NCBI RefSeq assembly: GCF_015679185.1
Contig: NZ_CP064939.1
Coordinates: forward strand, 1,302,001 to 1,366,000
DNA length: 64,000 nucleotides
From: Pedobacter endophyticus
GTDB lineage: Bacteria; Bacteroidota; Bacteroidia; Sphingobacteriales; Sphingobacteriaceae
Reading direction: 5' to 3'
Numbering within the stretch: the stretch's first letter is position 1; the number at the start of each line of letters is the position of its first letter. The notes beneath the pieces are model-generated. The model had not been told where the DNA came from, did no database searches, and saw only the letters and a program-made list of their open reading frames with translations. Below are positions 48,947-59,300 of this stretch, piece after piece. Both the position numbers and the translations under genes were made by a program.

Positions 48947-49154
48947 AATGTTTTTTGCTAAATTTCACAAAAGTTTGAGTTAAAGTCATTTTGAAATGTT
49001 CAACAAAAAAATCAGTGTATAATAATCCAATTTCCTCAACTCACCTGTCTCACTCCTATTTAGCACATAAGCCTTGTATCTAAAAGAAAATGTTGATAAA
49101 TGCAATTGAAACCTATACTAAAATATTTAGCGAATAGGTTATTTTTGTCCAACT

Positions 49155-51254
49155 ATGAATACGCCCGATCCGGACAACCAGCTTCTTTTTGATTTTTTAG
49201 ATTCGACCAACCAGCCCATTTTCTTAACTGGAAAGGCTGGGACTGGAAAAACCACCTTACTAAGAAAAATCAGGGAAACTACTAAAAAGAACTTTGCAGT
49301 TGTGGCGCCAACCGCGGTTGCGGCAATTAATGCCGGAGGGGTAACCCTGCACTCATTTTTTCAAATTCCGTTCGGGCCACTGGTGCCGAATCCTGATGAC
49401 GACAGCGAGCAAAATCAATTGAGGTATTCCGACGAAAAAATACGGCTCCTGCGGTGTTTAGAGCTGTTAATTATCGACGAGATTAGTATGGTAAGAGTAG
49501 ATATAATTGATTTTATCGACCGGAAGTTGAAGCAGGTTAAGGGATCGAATTTGCCTTTTGGCGGCGTTCAGCTTTTGTTAATCGGCGATTTATATCAGCT
49601 TTCTCCTATTTTTCACGATGCCTGGCATATTTTGGGCGCACATTACAGCAGTCCGTATTTTTTCGATAGCTTAATTTTTCGCTCCACACCGATAATTACC
49701 TTCACACTCGAAAAGGTTTATCGCCAATCTGATCCCGTTTTTCTCGAGATTCTGAATGGCATGCGAGAAAACAACCTGAGCGAACAACTGTTGAATGAAT
49801 TGAATAAAAGGTTCGATGCAAGTTTAGAACAAGAATGGAAAGAGGATTATATTACCTTAACCACGCACAACCAATTGGTATCGGAAATTAACCAAAGTTG
49901 CCTCGAAAAACTAGACGGCGAAATCTTCGGGTTTAATGCACAAATTAACGGCGATTTTCCGAAGGACGCCTATCCCACCGACGAAAAGCTTCTGCTTAAG
50001 TTAGGCGCACAGGTAATTTTTATAAAAAACGACTCTTCGGGAAAAAAGCAGTTTTATAATGGCAAGGCGGCCAAAATTACTGCAATCAATAACGACACCA
50101 TCAAAGTGGCCTTTACAGCCGACCAAACCGAAATTGAGGTGGAGCGGGAGATTTGGCAAAATGTAAGATATAGCCTCAGCGCCGAGGAAAACAAAATAAA
50201 CGAAACAAGTACGGGTTCTTTTTCGCAGTATCCATTTAAACTGGCCTGGGCAATAACGGTGCATAAAAGTCAGGGGCTAACGTTCGATAAGGCCATTGTT
50301 GATGTAAGTTCGGCCTTTACACATGGCCAGGCGTATGTGGCATTGAGCCGTTGCCGCAGCCTTGAAGGACTAATTTTAAGGTCGCCGGTACAGGTTCAGA
50401 ACATGATTACCGACCAAAAAGTGACCAATTTCACTTCAACAAGTTATCAGCGAAAGCCTGACGCCGCTTTGCTGGCCAAATACACCAATGAATATGCGTG
50501 GAGATTAATTCGCGATTTACTCGACTTTTCTGCTGTGGCAAAGGATTGGGAAAAGCTTGGACGATCAAAATTGATCGATAAAGATGAAAAAATGGCCTTC
50601 TTATCCCTTTACGAACAAGGCAATAAGCTGGTAATTGAAGAGATTTTTAAAATCGCCCAGAAATTTATGGCTCAGGAGCTTTTAAAAGTAGACCTAAGCA
50701 GAAATCCGGAGACAGAAAGCGTATTTATGGAGCGGGTACAAAAGGCTGCTGGTTATTTCGTTCCCAAACTGCAACAGGCCATTGCCTTAATGGATAAAAT
50801 TGTATCGATAAAGTTCTATAGCGACGTATACTCAGAAAAGTTGCTCAATAAATTAAAGGATTGCAAAGATGCCCTGCAAATTAAGCTGGCACTGTTCAAC
50901 ATTTCGTGGAAACCGTTTTCGGTAAGCAACTACATCCACACGTTTCATGCGGCCAGTAATAAGCGGCAACCTGAAAGCAAGCCCGTTCAAACGAGCATAA
51001 AGCCAAAAGAAATCGCCAATTTGCAGGTGTATAAAAATCTAACTGACTGGCGAAAAACTATAGCCGTGCAACGCGGCGTGCAAGATTATGCTGTTCTATC
51101 GGATGTGGCCTTGCTTGCCATAGCCGAGCGCCTGCCGAGAACGACCGACCAATTGGCCGCCATTAAAAGTGTAGGCGTAGGTAATGCAAAAGAACTTGGC
51201 CAACACATTACCAAAATAGTAAATTCACATTTGGGTACTAGCGAATTGTTTTAA
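49155..51254 (+). CDS. Pif1/RecD-like SF1B helicase with C-terminal HRDC-like domain
   Basis: 699 residues. The helicase core has Walker A TGKAGTGKTTLLRKI (about 25-39), VVAPTAVAAINAGG, Walker B LLIIDEISMV (about 110), GDLYQLSPIF, a Q-bearing motif with VYRQSD, and the late motif TVHKSQGLTFDKAIVDVSSA with YVALSRCRSLEGL. Residues about 625-695 form an HRDC-like helical domain (VLSDVALLAIAERLPRTTDQ, SVGVGNAKELGQHI). Pif1-like enzymes unwind 5'-3', including G-quadruplexes and R-loops; HRDC domains bind DNA. A TATTTTTG box lies at 49140-49147. Confidence 0.92.
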   Translation: MNTPDPDNQLLFDFLDSTNQPIFLTGKAGTGKTTLLRKIRETTKKNFAVVAPTAVAAINAGGVTLHSFFQIPFGPLVPNPDDDSEQNQLRYSDEKIRLLRCLELLIIDEISMVRVDIIDFIDRKLKQVKGSNLPFGGVQLLLIGDLYQLSPIFHDAWHILGAHYSSPYFFDSLIFRSTPIITFTLEKVYRQSDPVFLEILNGMRENNLSEQLLNELNKRFDASLEQEWKEDYITLTTHNQLVSEINQSCLEKLDGEIFGFNAQINGDFPKDAYPTDEKLLLKLGAQVIFIKNDSSGKKQFYNGKAAKITAINNDTIKVAFTADQTEIEVEREIWQNVRYSLSAEENKINETSTGSFSQYPFKLAWAITVHKSQGLTFDKAIVDVSSAFTHGQAYVALSRCRSLEGLILRSPVQVQNMITDQKVTNFTSTSYQRKPDAALLAKYTNEYAWRLIRDLLDFSAVAKDWEKLGRSKLIDKDEKMAFLSLYEQGNKLVIEEIFKIAQKFMAQELLKVDLSRNPETESVFMERVQKAAGYFVPKLQQAIALMDKIVSIKFYSDVYSEKLLNKLKDCKDALQIKLALFNISWKPFSVSNYIHTFHAASNKRQPESKPVQTSIKPKEIANLQVYKNLTDWRKTIAVQRGVQDYAVLSDVALLAIAERLPRTTDQLAAIKSVGVGNAKELGQHITKIVNSHLGTSELF

Positions 51255-51375
51255 AGAATTAAGTTACCAAAGCCGAAATTATAATGCTTTTAATACTATA
51301 AATTTTGAAACTGAAGAGCTTCTTTTGGAAACGAACAATTTGGTTTTCTTGGCGGCTAGCAGACCCACTCCCGCT

Positions 51376-51607
51376 CAATGTCATTTAGTTAAGCCTGCTC
51401 GGTGTCATCCGATAGCGATCGGATCTGAGCCTTTCGACTTCGCTCAAGATAAACTCAGTCGAAGACCTTTTTTATTGGATAAAGCCATTAACATCCGCCC
51501 TTCGACTAAGCCTGTATTGAGCATTTCGACTACACTCAATACAAGCTCAAGCCGAAATGCTCAGGGTGACAATGTTCTATAATTTTATCCTTAACTAAAT
51601 GACATTG
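51376..51607. mobile_element. 232-bp MITE-like element with 18-bp inverted ends and 10-bp target duplication
   Basis: CAATGTCATTTAGTTAAG (51376-51393) is exactly inverted at 51590-51607. CACTCCCGCT stands directly outside both ends (51366-51375 and 51608-51617), a perfect 10-bp target-site duplication. The inside carries 'catccgatagcgatcggatc', 'tcgacttcgctcaagataaa' and 'gagcatttcgacta' words that match the core of the 14951 element in inverse orientation. No protein is encoded. Confidence 0.9.
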
Positions 51608-51688
51608 CACTCCCGCTTCAGCCGATAAATTCTATTTTTTTTAATACCTTCGCAACCCCCATTTTTACATGCCCCTAATACAGCAATC

Positions 51689-52957
51689 ATGAGTAAGTTT
51701 TTATACGGAATCGATTTTGGAACCACCAATTCGGCACTTTCAATTTACGACGAAGAGAAAAAGGAGATCGTAGAAACGATTTCGATTCCATCGTTAATTT
51801 ATTTTACAGAGGCGAAGACGTTTACAGCGGGCGAAAACCATATAATAGGCGACAAAGCTATCGAAGCGTACCTACACGATGGAATGAAAGGGCGGTTTAT
51901 CAAATCCATTAAGCAAATTCTTTCGAGAACCACCTTTACCGAAACCCGAATCCATAATAAAAGGTACTCCGCAGCCGATTTGGTTACCTTGATCTTAAAA
52001 GATCTAAAAGCAAAGGCCGACGAAATCATCGGCGAGGAGTGCAAAAAGGCTATTATCGGCCGACCCGTCTTTTTCGATGACGATAACACGCAGAAAGACA
52101 CGCTGGCACAAAGCAGGCTTAAAAAGGCTGCAGAAAATGCAGGCTTTAGTGAAGTCCGGTTCCAGTTTGAACCAATTGGCGCTGCCTTTGCCTACGAAAA
52201 AACCATTACCAAAAAAGAAAGGGTTTTGGTTGCCGATTTAGGTGGCGGTACAACCGATTTCACTTATTTAATTCTCGATCCGGCAAAAGTAGGCAGTAAA
52301 GATCGTAAAAACGATATGATCGCCTCGGGCGGTATTTACGTTGGTGGCGATAGTTTAGACTCGGCTTTTATGTGGGAAAAGGGAACGCCATATTTTGGCA
52401 AAAATACCATGTACGAAGCTACCCCGGGTAAAGTTTTAAATGTTCCAAAATCGCTGTTTGCCAATATTTGCACCTGGGATAAAATGAACTTCTTTAACGG
52501 CCTTAAAATTCAAAAGGAAATTGAAACCTATTATTTTTATTCAGGAAACGACCCGAAATTTAAGAATTTGATTACCTTAATTGAGAACAACCTCGGATAT
52601 GCGCTCTTCCAATCGATTGAGAAAACCAAGATTGAGCTTTCAAATGAAGCTGCCTCAAACTTCGCTTATTCGAACATGGGCATCGAAATAAACGAGGACA
52701 TTTCTCTTTCGCAATACGATGCGATTATAAAAAAAGACGTTGATAAGATTGAGGCTTACCTCGACAAATTTTTGGAAACACAGCAGATCACTTCAGACGA
52801 CATTGACTGCTTGTTTTTAACAGGAGGAACATCAATGGTTTCGTCCATTCAAAAGTTATTTAAGCGCAAATTTCCGCATATCCCACTCAATTCGGGCGAT
52901 AATTTTAAGAGTGTAGCCAAGGGCCTGGCTTATAGCGGCTACCTGTTTGAAGATTAG
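51689..52957 (+). CDS. Hsp70-family ATPase (YegD-like)
   Basis: 422 residues, only the actin-like ATPase part. It has the phosphate-1 loop YGIDFGTTNSALSIYD (6-21), AIIGRPVFFDDDN, FQFEPIGAAFAYEK, phosphate-2 VADLGGGTTDFTYL (about 179-192), GGIYVGGDSLDSAF and the adenosine motif LFLTGGTSMVSSI. The substrate-binding domain of DnaK is missing, as in YegD. A -7-like TACCTTCG lies about 45 bp upstream. The stop is followed by a region containing the tail of a second, degraded copy. Confidence 0.93.
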   Translation: MSKFLYGIDFGTTNSALSIYDEEKKEIVETISIPSLIYFTEAKTFTAGENHIIGDKAIEAYLHDGMKGRFIKSIKQILSRTTFTETRIHNKRYSAADLVTLILKDLKAKADEIIGEECKKAIIGRPVFFDDDNTQKDTLAQSRLKKAAENAGFSEVRFQFEPIGAAFAYEKTITKKERVLVADLGGGTTDFTYLILDPAKVGSKDRKNDMIASGGIYVGGDSLDSAFMWEKGTPYFGKNTMYEATPGKVLNVPKSLFANICTWDKMNFFNGLKIQKEIETYYFYSGNDPKFKNLITLIENNLGYALFQSIEKTKIELSNEAASNFAYSNMGIEINEDISLSQYDAIIKKDVDKIEAYLDKFLETQQITSDDIDCLFLTGGTSMVSSIQKLFKRKFPHIPLNSGDNFKSVAKGLAYSGYLFED

Positions 52958-53419
52958 CGTTCGCCAAGCAACACCTTTACCGATTCGATAAATATAGAGT
53001 ATGTAGGTTAAGCTACGTGCGCTAAAACGGATCGTCATCCGATAGCTATCAGATTCGACCGAAGTGCTCCGCAGGAGCTTCTTTGGAGGAGAAATCTTTG
53101 TACAAAGTCACCTTCAAAGATTTCTCGGCTGCGCTCGAAATGACGATTTTTAGACTGTTCTGTCTCCGATAGCGGTTATTTATTTGAAGATTAGAGAAAG
53201 CAACCAACAACTTTACCGATTCGATAAGTATAAAACATTTGGTGTCATGTCAATGGCGCATTGTCAGGCTGAGCGGAGTCGAAGCCTCGTGCGTTTGCCC
53301 TTCGACTCCGCTCAGGGTGACATTTGTTATGGCATTTTGCGATTAACACAACTTAGCATTAGAGAAGTCAAGTTTCGAAAACTTGGCTTCTCTCGGTATA
53401 ATCAATACCAAATTAACCA
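52958..53419. repeat. gene-free stretch with dispersed repeats and an Hsp70 gene remnant
   Basis: From 53030 to 53150 lies a dispersed element with a CAAAGATTTCTC/GAGAAATCTTTG inverted pair and 'tgctccgcaggagc' hairpin; from 53262 to 53325 a 'gtcaggctgagcggagtcgaag' / 'cttcgactccgctcagggtgac' inverted pair. Between them is the Hsp70 remnant at 53160-53235. Confidence 0.7.
53160..53235 (+). pseudogene. 3' remnant of a second Hsp70-like gene
   Basis: 53171-53194 encodes S-G-Y-L-F-E-D-stop, the same ending as the Hsp70 gene at 52957, with only synonymous changes (GGT/GGC, TAT/TAC, TTA/CTG). The similarity continues past the stop into 'actttaccgattcgataa' (53210-53227) as at 52975-52993. Left of 53165 the match stops at a dispersed repeat. 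Confidence 0.65.
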
Positions 53420-54838
53420 TTATTTTTCTACGGCAGACCAATCAAACCGAGGGTTTTCCGACGGCGTTTTCGCCTGTTTCATCAAAGCGTAAAGTTGTTT
53501 TACCGTTGCTGGATTGTTGCCAGAAATATCGTTTTTCTCGCCAATATCTTCTTTCAAATTGTAAAGCTCCAGTTTCTCGGGCGATCCTTCTTCCTTAAAA
53601 CGAATCAATTTCCAATCGCCTTTTGTTAAAGCCTCTTTCAAACCGTTCTCATTAAATTGCCAATAGAAATATTCGTGTTGTTTAGCGGGCTTTTCACCTT
53701 TTAAAAGAGCGGCATAATTCAGCCCATCGATGTTTTTAGGAGTGCTTGTTCCGGTCAACTCGCCAAATGTTGGCAAAACGTCCCAAAACGCCCAGGGGGT
53801 TGCATCGCTTTTACCAACAGGCACCTTGCCGGGCGCCCTTACAATTAACGGAACTCTGATTCCTCCTTCGTACAAATCTCTTTTTACACCTCTAAATGGA
53901 CCCGAACTGTTAAAATAAACCGGATCTGCCCCGCCCTCTTTATGCGCACCGTTATCGCTGGTAAAAAAGATATAGGTATCATTTTCGAGCCCCAGTTTCT
54001 TAACCAACGCTACAATGGCACCCACATCGGTATCTAACTTGTTCACCATTGCGGCAAACGCAGCGTGCGGCTGCGCCTGGCTATCATAATTTCCTTTCTT
54101 TTCGAATGGGGTTTCTGGTTGAAATTTGCTTGAGCCATCGGCATTTTGAAACTTTTTAAGCAGCTCATCCGGCACTTTGAGTTCTGCGTGCGGAATGGTT
54201 AGCGGTAGATACAAAAAGAACGGCTGATCCTTGTTTTCATTGATAAAATCGACGGCTTTGTTAACAATTAAATCTTCGGTATATTTTGTGGTATCAATCG
54301 GCACCTCAACCGTTTTGCCGCCAACAATTTCGTAAAGTCGGTTGGTATAATAATCATGCGCATGCGACTGATCCAAATAACCATAAAAACTGTCGAATCC
54401 TTTTAAATGTGGTGCGCCTTTGCTGTCTTCATCTCCCAGCCCCCATTTACCGAACATGCCCGTTTTATAGCCATTGTTTTGAAGCCTTTGCGCCAATGTT
54501 GTGTCTTGCGCCCGCAAAGCGGCCAAACCATCTTTGGCCTTCGCATTACCGCGCACCCATGCGTGGCCCATTGTAAAACCGGTCATCAGCGCACACCGCG
54601 ACGGTGCACAAACCGTGTTTCCCGCGTAAAAACGGGTAAATTTTGTGCCCTCGCTAGCCAGCTGGTCTAAATTAGGCGTTGGAATTGGCGATTTGGCACT
54701 AAAAGCCTTGATGTTGCCATAACCCAAATCGTCGGCAAGGATAAAAATGATGTTGGGTTTTCTCTTCGTCTGGCCCTCCGCAATGTGATAACTGCTCAGC
54801 AGTAATGCCAGCAAGCTTAGTTTAAATACATTTTTCAT
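53420..54838 (-). CDS. secreted arylsulfatase of the Sus-type locus
   Basis: 472 residues with a signal peptide (MKNVFKLSLLALLLSSYHIAEG). It has ILADDLGYGN (metal Asp pair, about 34-43), the complete formylglycine motif C-A-P-S-R (Cys77 to Arg81), and FFTSDNGAHKEGG. It belongs to the S1 sulfatase family and needs Cys-to-formylglycine maturation. It follows susD by one base, so it is part of the susCD operon and probably desulfates the imported or captured glycan. It shares the fold and motifs with the sulfatase at 30750 but the two are clearly different. Confidence 0.93.
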   Translation of the reverse strand: MKNVFKLSLLALLLSSYHIAEGQTKRKPNIIFILADDLGYGNIKAFSAKSPIPTPNLDQLASEGTKFTRFYAGNTVCAPSRCALMTGFTMGHAWVRGNAKAKDGLAALRAQDTTLAQRLQNNGYKTGMFGKWGLGDEDSKGAPHLKGFDSFYGYLDQSHAHDYYTNRLYEIVGGKTVEVPIDTTKYTEDLIVNKAVDFINENKDQPFFLYLPLTIPHAELKVPDELLKKFQNADGSSKFQPETPFEKKGNYDSQAQPHAAFAAMVNKLDTDVGAIVALVKKLGLENDTYIFFTSDNGAHKEGGADPVYFNSSGPFRGVKRDLYEGGIRVPLIVRAPGKVPVGKSDATPWAFWDVLPTFGELTGTSTPKNIDGLNYAALLKGEKPAKQHEYFYWQFNENGLKEALTKGDWKLIRFKEEGSPEKLELYNLKEDIGEKNDISGNNPATVKQLYALMKQAKTPSENPRFDWSAVEK

Positions 54839-54839
54839 A

Positions 54840-56342
54840 TTATTTATTATAGTTGGGATTTTGTTTTAGCGATGGATTATTTTGAATGGCAATTGATGGA
54901 ACCGGCCACAGATAGTCTTTATTTGCATCAAACAAACGGCTATCTATCCTTGCGCCAGCACTATTGGTAATGTTTCCGTTTAACACCTGCGGCGCAATGC
55001 CCCAACGGCGAACATCGTAGTAATAAAGCCCCTCGCCAGCTAGCTCCACTCTTCTTTCGTGCCTGATTTCGGCTCTGAGTTCGTCTTGTGTTAAGGTTGG
55101 CGAAATATTTGGCATCTTTGCCCGGGCCCTGATTAAGTTTAGCACATCAAACACCGATTGGTCTGGCCCCACATCTTCATTTTTGGCTTCGGCATACATT
55201 AACAACACATCAGCGTAGCGAAGCAAAATTAAATTTAATTCCGAAGTTCCGCTTGTTGGTGCGGCAACTGGCTTTTCATTATCCTTAAATATGGTGTATT
55301 TTTTCAACCCATAACCCGTACTCGGATATTGGTTTGCCGTAACCGTAGCGCCCTTAAATTGCGTTCCCGGCAAAATTACGGTCGCCTGCAATCGGCTGTC
55401 CCTGTTTTCGAACGGCTTGGCGGCATTATACACTGCCGAACTGGCAATTGGCTTGCCATCTGTGGCGTAATAGGCGTTAACAAGATCGGGCAAAGGTGCA
55501 GACCCGAGTTGCTGGTCTAAACTAATATCCAGCGAGTGCGTAAACTCAGGGTATTTGTATTGCACATCGAAAATGACCTCGCTGTTTCCTTCATTTTCGA
55601 GGTAAAACAAACCTCGATAATCCGGAAATAAGCTGTAGGTTTTCAAGTCCATTACTGCTTTTGCAGCTTCGGCGGCTTCTTTCCATCGTTTGGCATATAA
55701 CAAAGCACGGGCTTTTAGTGCCAAAGCGGCGCCTCGTGTTGCCCTGCCTTTATCGGCACCAGAATAGCTTAAGGGCAAGGCCGTGCCTGATGAGGCTTCG
55801 GTTAAGTCTTTTAAAATTTGGGCCAGCAGTTCATCAGCAGTGTTTCGGGGCAAACTGGCCTGCGTGTCATAGTTGGTAGCTTCGGTAATTAACGGCGCAC
55901 CGCCAAACAAGTTCCACAGCGGAAAATAGTAAAGTGCCCGTAAAAATTTGGCCTCGGCCTTGTATCTTTCTTTTAACATGGCATCCATTTCTACCTTATC
56001 GATATTGGCGAGCAGGTTGTTTGCCCGTCCAATGCCTTTATAGCTGCCATTCCACGTATCGTTAAAATATCCGGTTGCGGCATTGTGCAAACCTCTCGAA
56101 ATGATGTTATAATCGTTATTGTATTGATAGGTATTGGGGCTCAACGCATCAAGATAGATGGAATTGGCCGAATAAACATTGTAATAAATTGCCGCGTAAG
56201 TGCCATTTAAGGCGGCTTCGGCCTGTATTTTAGTATTCCAATAGGTATCTTGCGTAAACCGATCGGTTGGTGTTACTTCCAAATAGTCTTTACAGCCAAA
56301 CCAAAGGAAGGAAAGCATCACTAATAAAATATATTTTCTCAT
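54840..56342 (-). CDS. susD: SusD/RagB-family nutrient-binding lipoprotein
   Basis: 500 residues. A lipobox (FLWFGC, Cys17) anchors it on the outer membrane. SusD features are DYLEVTPTDRFTQDTYWNTK, TPR-like helices with AEAKFLRALYYFPLWNLFGG and the C-terminal RHERRVELAGEGLYYYDVRRW and DYLWPVPSIAIQNNPSLKQNP segments (each read in parts). It binds glycans and forms a lid on the SusC barrel. It starts 6 bp after susC. The gene symbol is used for the family; the glycan is unknown, perhaps sulfated. Confidence 0.95.
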   Translation of the reverse strand: MRKYILLVMLSFLWFGCKDYLEVTPTDRFTQDTYWNTKIQAEAALNGTYAAIYYNVYSANSIYLDALSPNTYQYNNDYNIISRGLHNAATGYFNDTWNGSYKGIGRANNLLANIDKVEMDAMLKERYKAEAKFLRALYYFPLWNLFGGAPLITEATNYDTQASLPRNTADELLAQILKDLTEASSGTALPLSYSGADKGRATRGAALALKARALLYAKRWKEAAEAAKAVMDLKTYSLFPDYRGLFYLENEGNSEVIFDVQYKYPEFTHSLDISLDQQLGSAPLPDLVNAYYATDGKPIASSAVYNAAKPFENRDSRLQATVILPGTQFKGATVTANQYPSTGYGLKKYTIFKDNEKPVAAPTSGTSELNLILLRYADVLLMYAEAKNEDVGPDQSVFDVLNLIRARAKMPNISPTLTQDELRAEIRHERRVELAGEGLYYYDVRRWGIAPQVLNGNITNSAGARIDSRLFDANKDYLWPVPSIAIQNNPSLKQNPNYNK

Positions 56343-56348
56343 GGCTTG

Positions 56349-59300
56349 TTATTTAAATGATACGTTAATTCCGGCCGAGATTGTTTTGGCATTTGGGTAT
56401 TCAATCAAATCGGCACGGGTTAAATTGCGTTCGGGATCGCTAAACTTGAAATTAGAAAAGGTGAGGTAATTTTGGGCATTTACAAACACCTTTAAAACAT
56501 CGATACCGGCCTTGGCCGCCCATTTGGTGGGAAACGAATAGCTTAATTGCACGTTTTTCAATCGCAGATACGAAGCGTCGCGAACCCAGAAACTGGAAGT
56601 TTGAAAATTTTGGGGATAACCGTTCGAGGTGGTTAAGCGGGGCAACGAAGCGTTGGTATTTGTGGGCGTCCACGAATCGGTTAACCAATCGGAAGTTACG
56701 CCGGCACCATTTTTAAACGGCTGCGCCAAATTTCCCGTTAAGTAGGTATCAACATTTTGCAGACCTTGAAAAATGAAGCTGAAATCCCACCGTTTATAGC
56801 CTATACCACCCGAAAAACCATAAACAAATTTCGGAATGCTATTGCCGATAACTACCCGGTCGTTATTGTCGATAACGCCATTTCCATCTACATCCCTGTA
56901 CTTTAAATCGCCGGGAACAGTGCCTGCATTTTGGAAAGCGTGTGCTTTTACTTCGTCGGCAGATTGAAAAATTCCCTCCGCCTGTAGCCCGTAAAAACTG
57001 TCGATCGCCGATCCCTCTTGAATAATCGTATTCGAAGCATAGTATTTCTGACCGTTTAAATTGGTTACCTTATTTTTTACGTAGGTAAGATTAGCGCTTG
57101 CGTTGTACCTGAAATCATTAATAGAATGGTTAAAACCCAATGTAACCTCAAAACCGCGGTTGTTAACCGCCCCGATATTTTTTACAGGACCGGCTAAGTT
57201 GCCCACCTGCCCGGGAACACTGATCTGCCTCAAGATTTTGGACGTTTGCTTATCGAATAAATCGACCTCGAAAGTGAGTTTATTATTAAAAAAACCACCC
57301 TCTAAACCTATATCGCTCATTGTTGTGGTTTCCCAGGTAATATTAGGGTCACTAAGCTGTGTAATTGCCGCTCCACTTACCACTGTGCCATTAAAATTAT
57401 AGTTCTGCCCGAGCGAAATCGCATCTACATAACTAAAGAGTGCTACATTTTGGTTACCAAGCTTACCGTATGATGCACGAAGCTTCAAATTGCTGAACAC
57501 ATTGAGGTTTTTGATAAAATCTTCCTCGCTGATGCGCCAACCAGCAGAAAACGACGGAAAAAATCCCCAACGTTTGTCTTCGGCAAACCTCGATGAGCCA
57601 TCGTACCTAAAGTTGGCTTCGAACAAGTACTTTTCGTTGTAATTGTAGTTAAACCTGCCAAAATAAGATTGCAACCGTGAAGCGCCCGATGTTCCGCTTA
57701 CCTGTGGCGAGGTACTGCCTGCGTTCAGTTCGGTTAACTCATTTCCGAGGTAACCTTCGTTATAGGCGGAGAAATTTCCATCATTAAAACGTTCTAAACT
57801 AAAGCCGGCCAAAGCGCCCAGATGGTGCTTATTCAACTGCTTTTCCCAGGTTAAGGTGTGGAAATTGGTGATGTTGATGTTGTTTTGGCTGATTTGCCTG
57901 ATGCCACGGGCGGGAGTATTGCCAATAGGCGTTACTACACCCGTTTTGGGGTTGGTGAGATTAATAGCTGGATAGGAATATTTGTTGATACCGTAAAGCA
58001 GGTTGGCACCCAGCGTAGTTTTATATTTGATGTTAAACGGTAACTGGTACTCGAGAAACACGTTTGCAAGGGTTCGGTACTGATTGTTTTTGTTGAAGCC
58101 CTCGTTGGCAAGTGCAACAGGATTTCGGAAAAAATTGTGCCCGGGTACACGAATCCACTGATCGGCATAGGTTCCATCTTGTGCATAAGCCGTTTGAAAA
58201 GGCAGCCCACGATAAATCAGGCCCATTAAGCCACCTTCGCCATTGCCATCATCGGCACTGTAGGCACTTTCGCGGCTGTTCCAAAAATTGGCCGACAAGC
58301 TGGCGCCGACCTTCAGGTTCTTTGTAATATCGGAAGTGATATTGGAATTGAGCGAGTATCGGTTTCCGGAAGAACCAATCATAATCCCATCTTGATCTAG
58401 ATACCCGAGCGATATGGAAAAGGCCGTTTTTTCGGATCCACCAGAAATGCGAAGACTGTGCTCTTGAATGGCCGCATTCCTAAACATGACATCAAACCAA
58501 TTGGTATTGGGATAAATATAAGGATCGGTACCGTTTCGATATTCGTTAATTAAGGCTTCGCTGCTTTCGGCAGGTTTGCCCTCGTTGGCGAGCGCCCGGT
58601 TTTTGCCAATCATGTAATCGACCGTGTTGGTTACGGCATCGGGAAACTGAGTTGCCTTTTGCGATCCGGCGTAAAAGCTGTAATCGATGTTAAATGTACC
58701 CTTTTTGCCTGTTTTGGTTTTCACCAAAATCACGCCATTTGCCGCCCTGTTGCCATAAATAGCAGCCGAGGCGGCATCTTTTAATACGGTGACACTCTCA
58801 ATATCGTTCGGATTTACATCGCCCAGCGGAAACTCAATCCCATCGACCAAAACGAGTGGGTTATTGTTGTTCAACGTGCCGGCACCTCGAATTCGAATGG
58901 TTGCGGCATCAGCTCCCGGCCGGCCCTTGGTTTGGTTGGTAAACACGCCCGGCACATTTTGCAAGGCCTGTGTGGCATTGGTAATGGGGCGGTTGGCAAG
59001 GGTTTTAGCATCAACGGTGGCTACGGAGCCTGTTAAATTCACTTTCTTTTGTGTTCCGTAACCCACTACAACTACATCATCGAGCGGGTTGTAATCTTCC
59101 ACGAGCTCAACGGTAATTTGGTTTTGGTTGACTACAACAGCGGTTTGCTTATAGCCAATAAAGTTAACCAATAAGGTAAAGGGATATTTTTGTCCGGTAA
59201 CCAGCTGAAATTTTCCCTCGCGATCGGTAGCAGCGCCATTTGTTGTGCCTTCAATTTTAATCGAGGCCCCAATAAGTGTTTCTTTGGTCTTTGCATCGAT

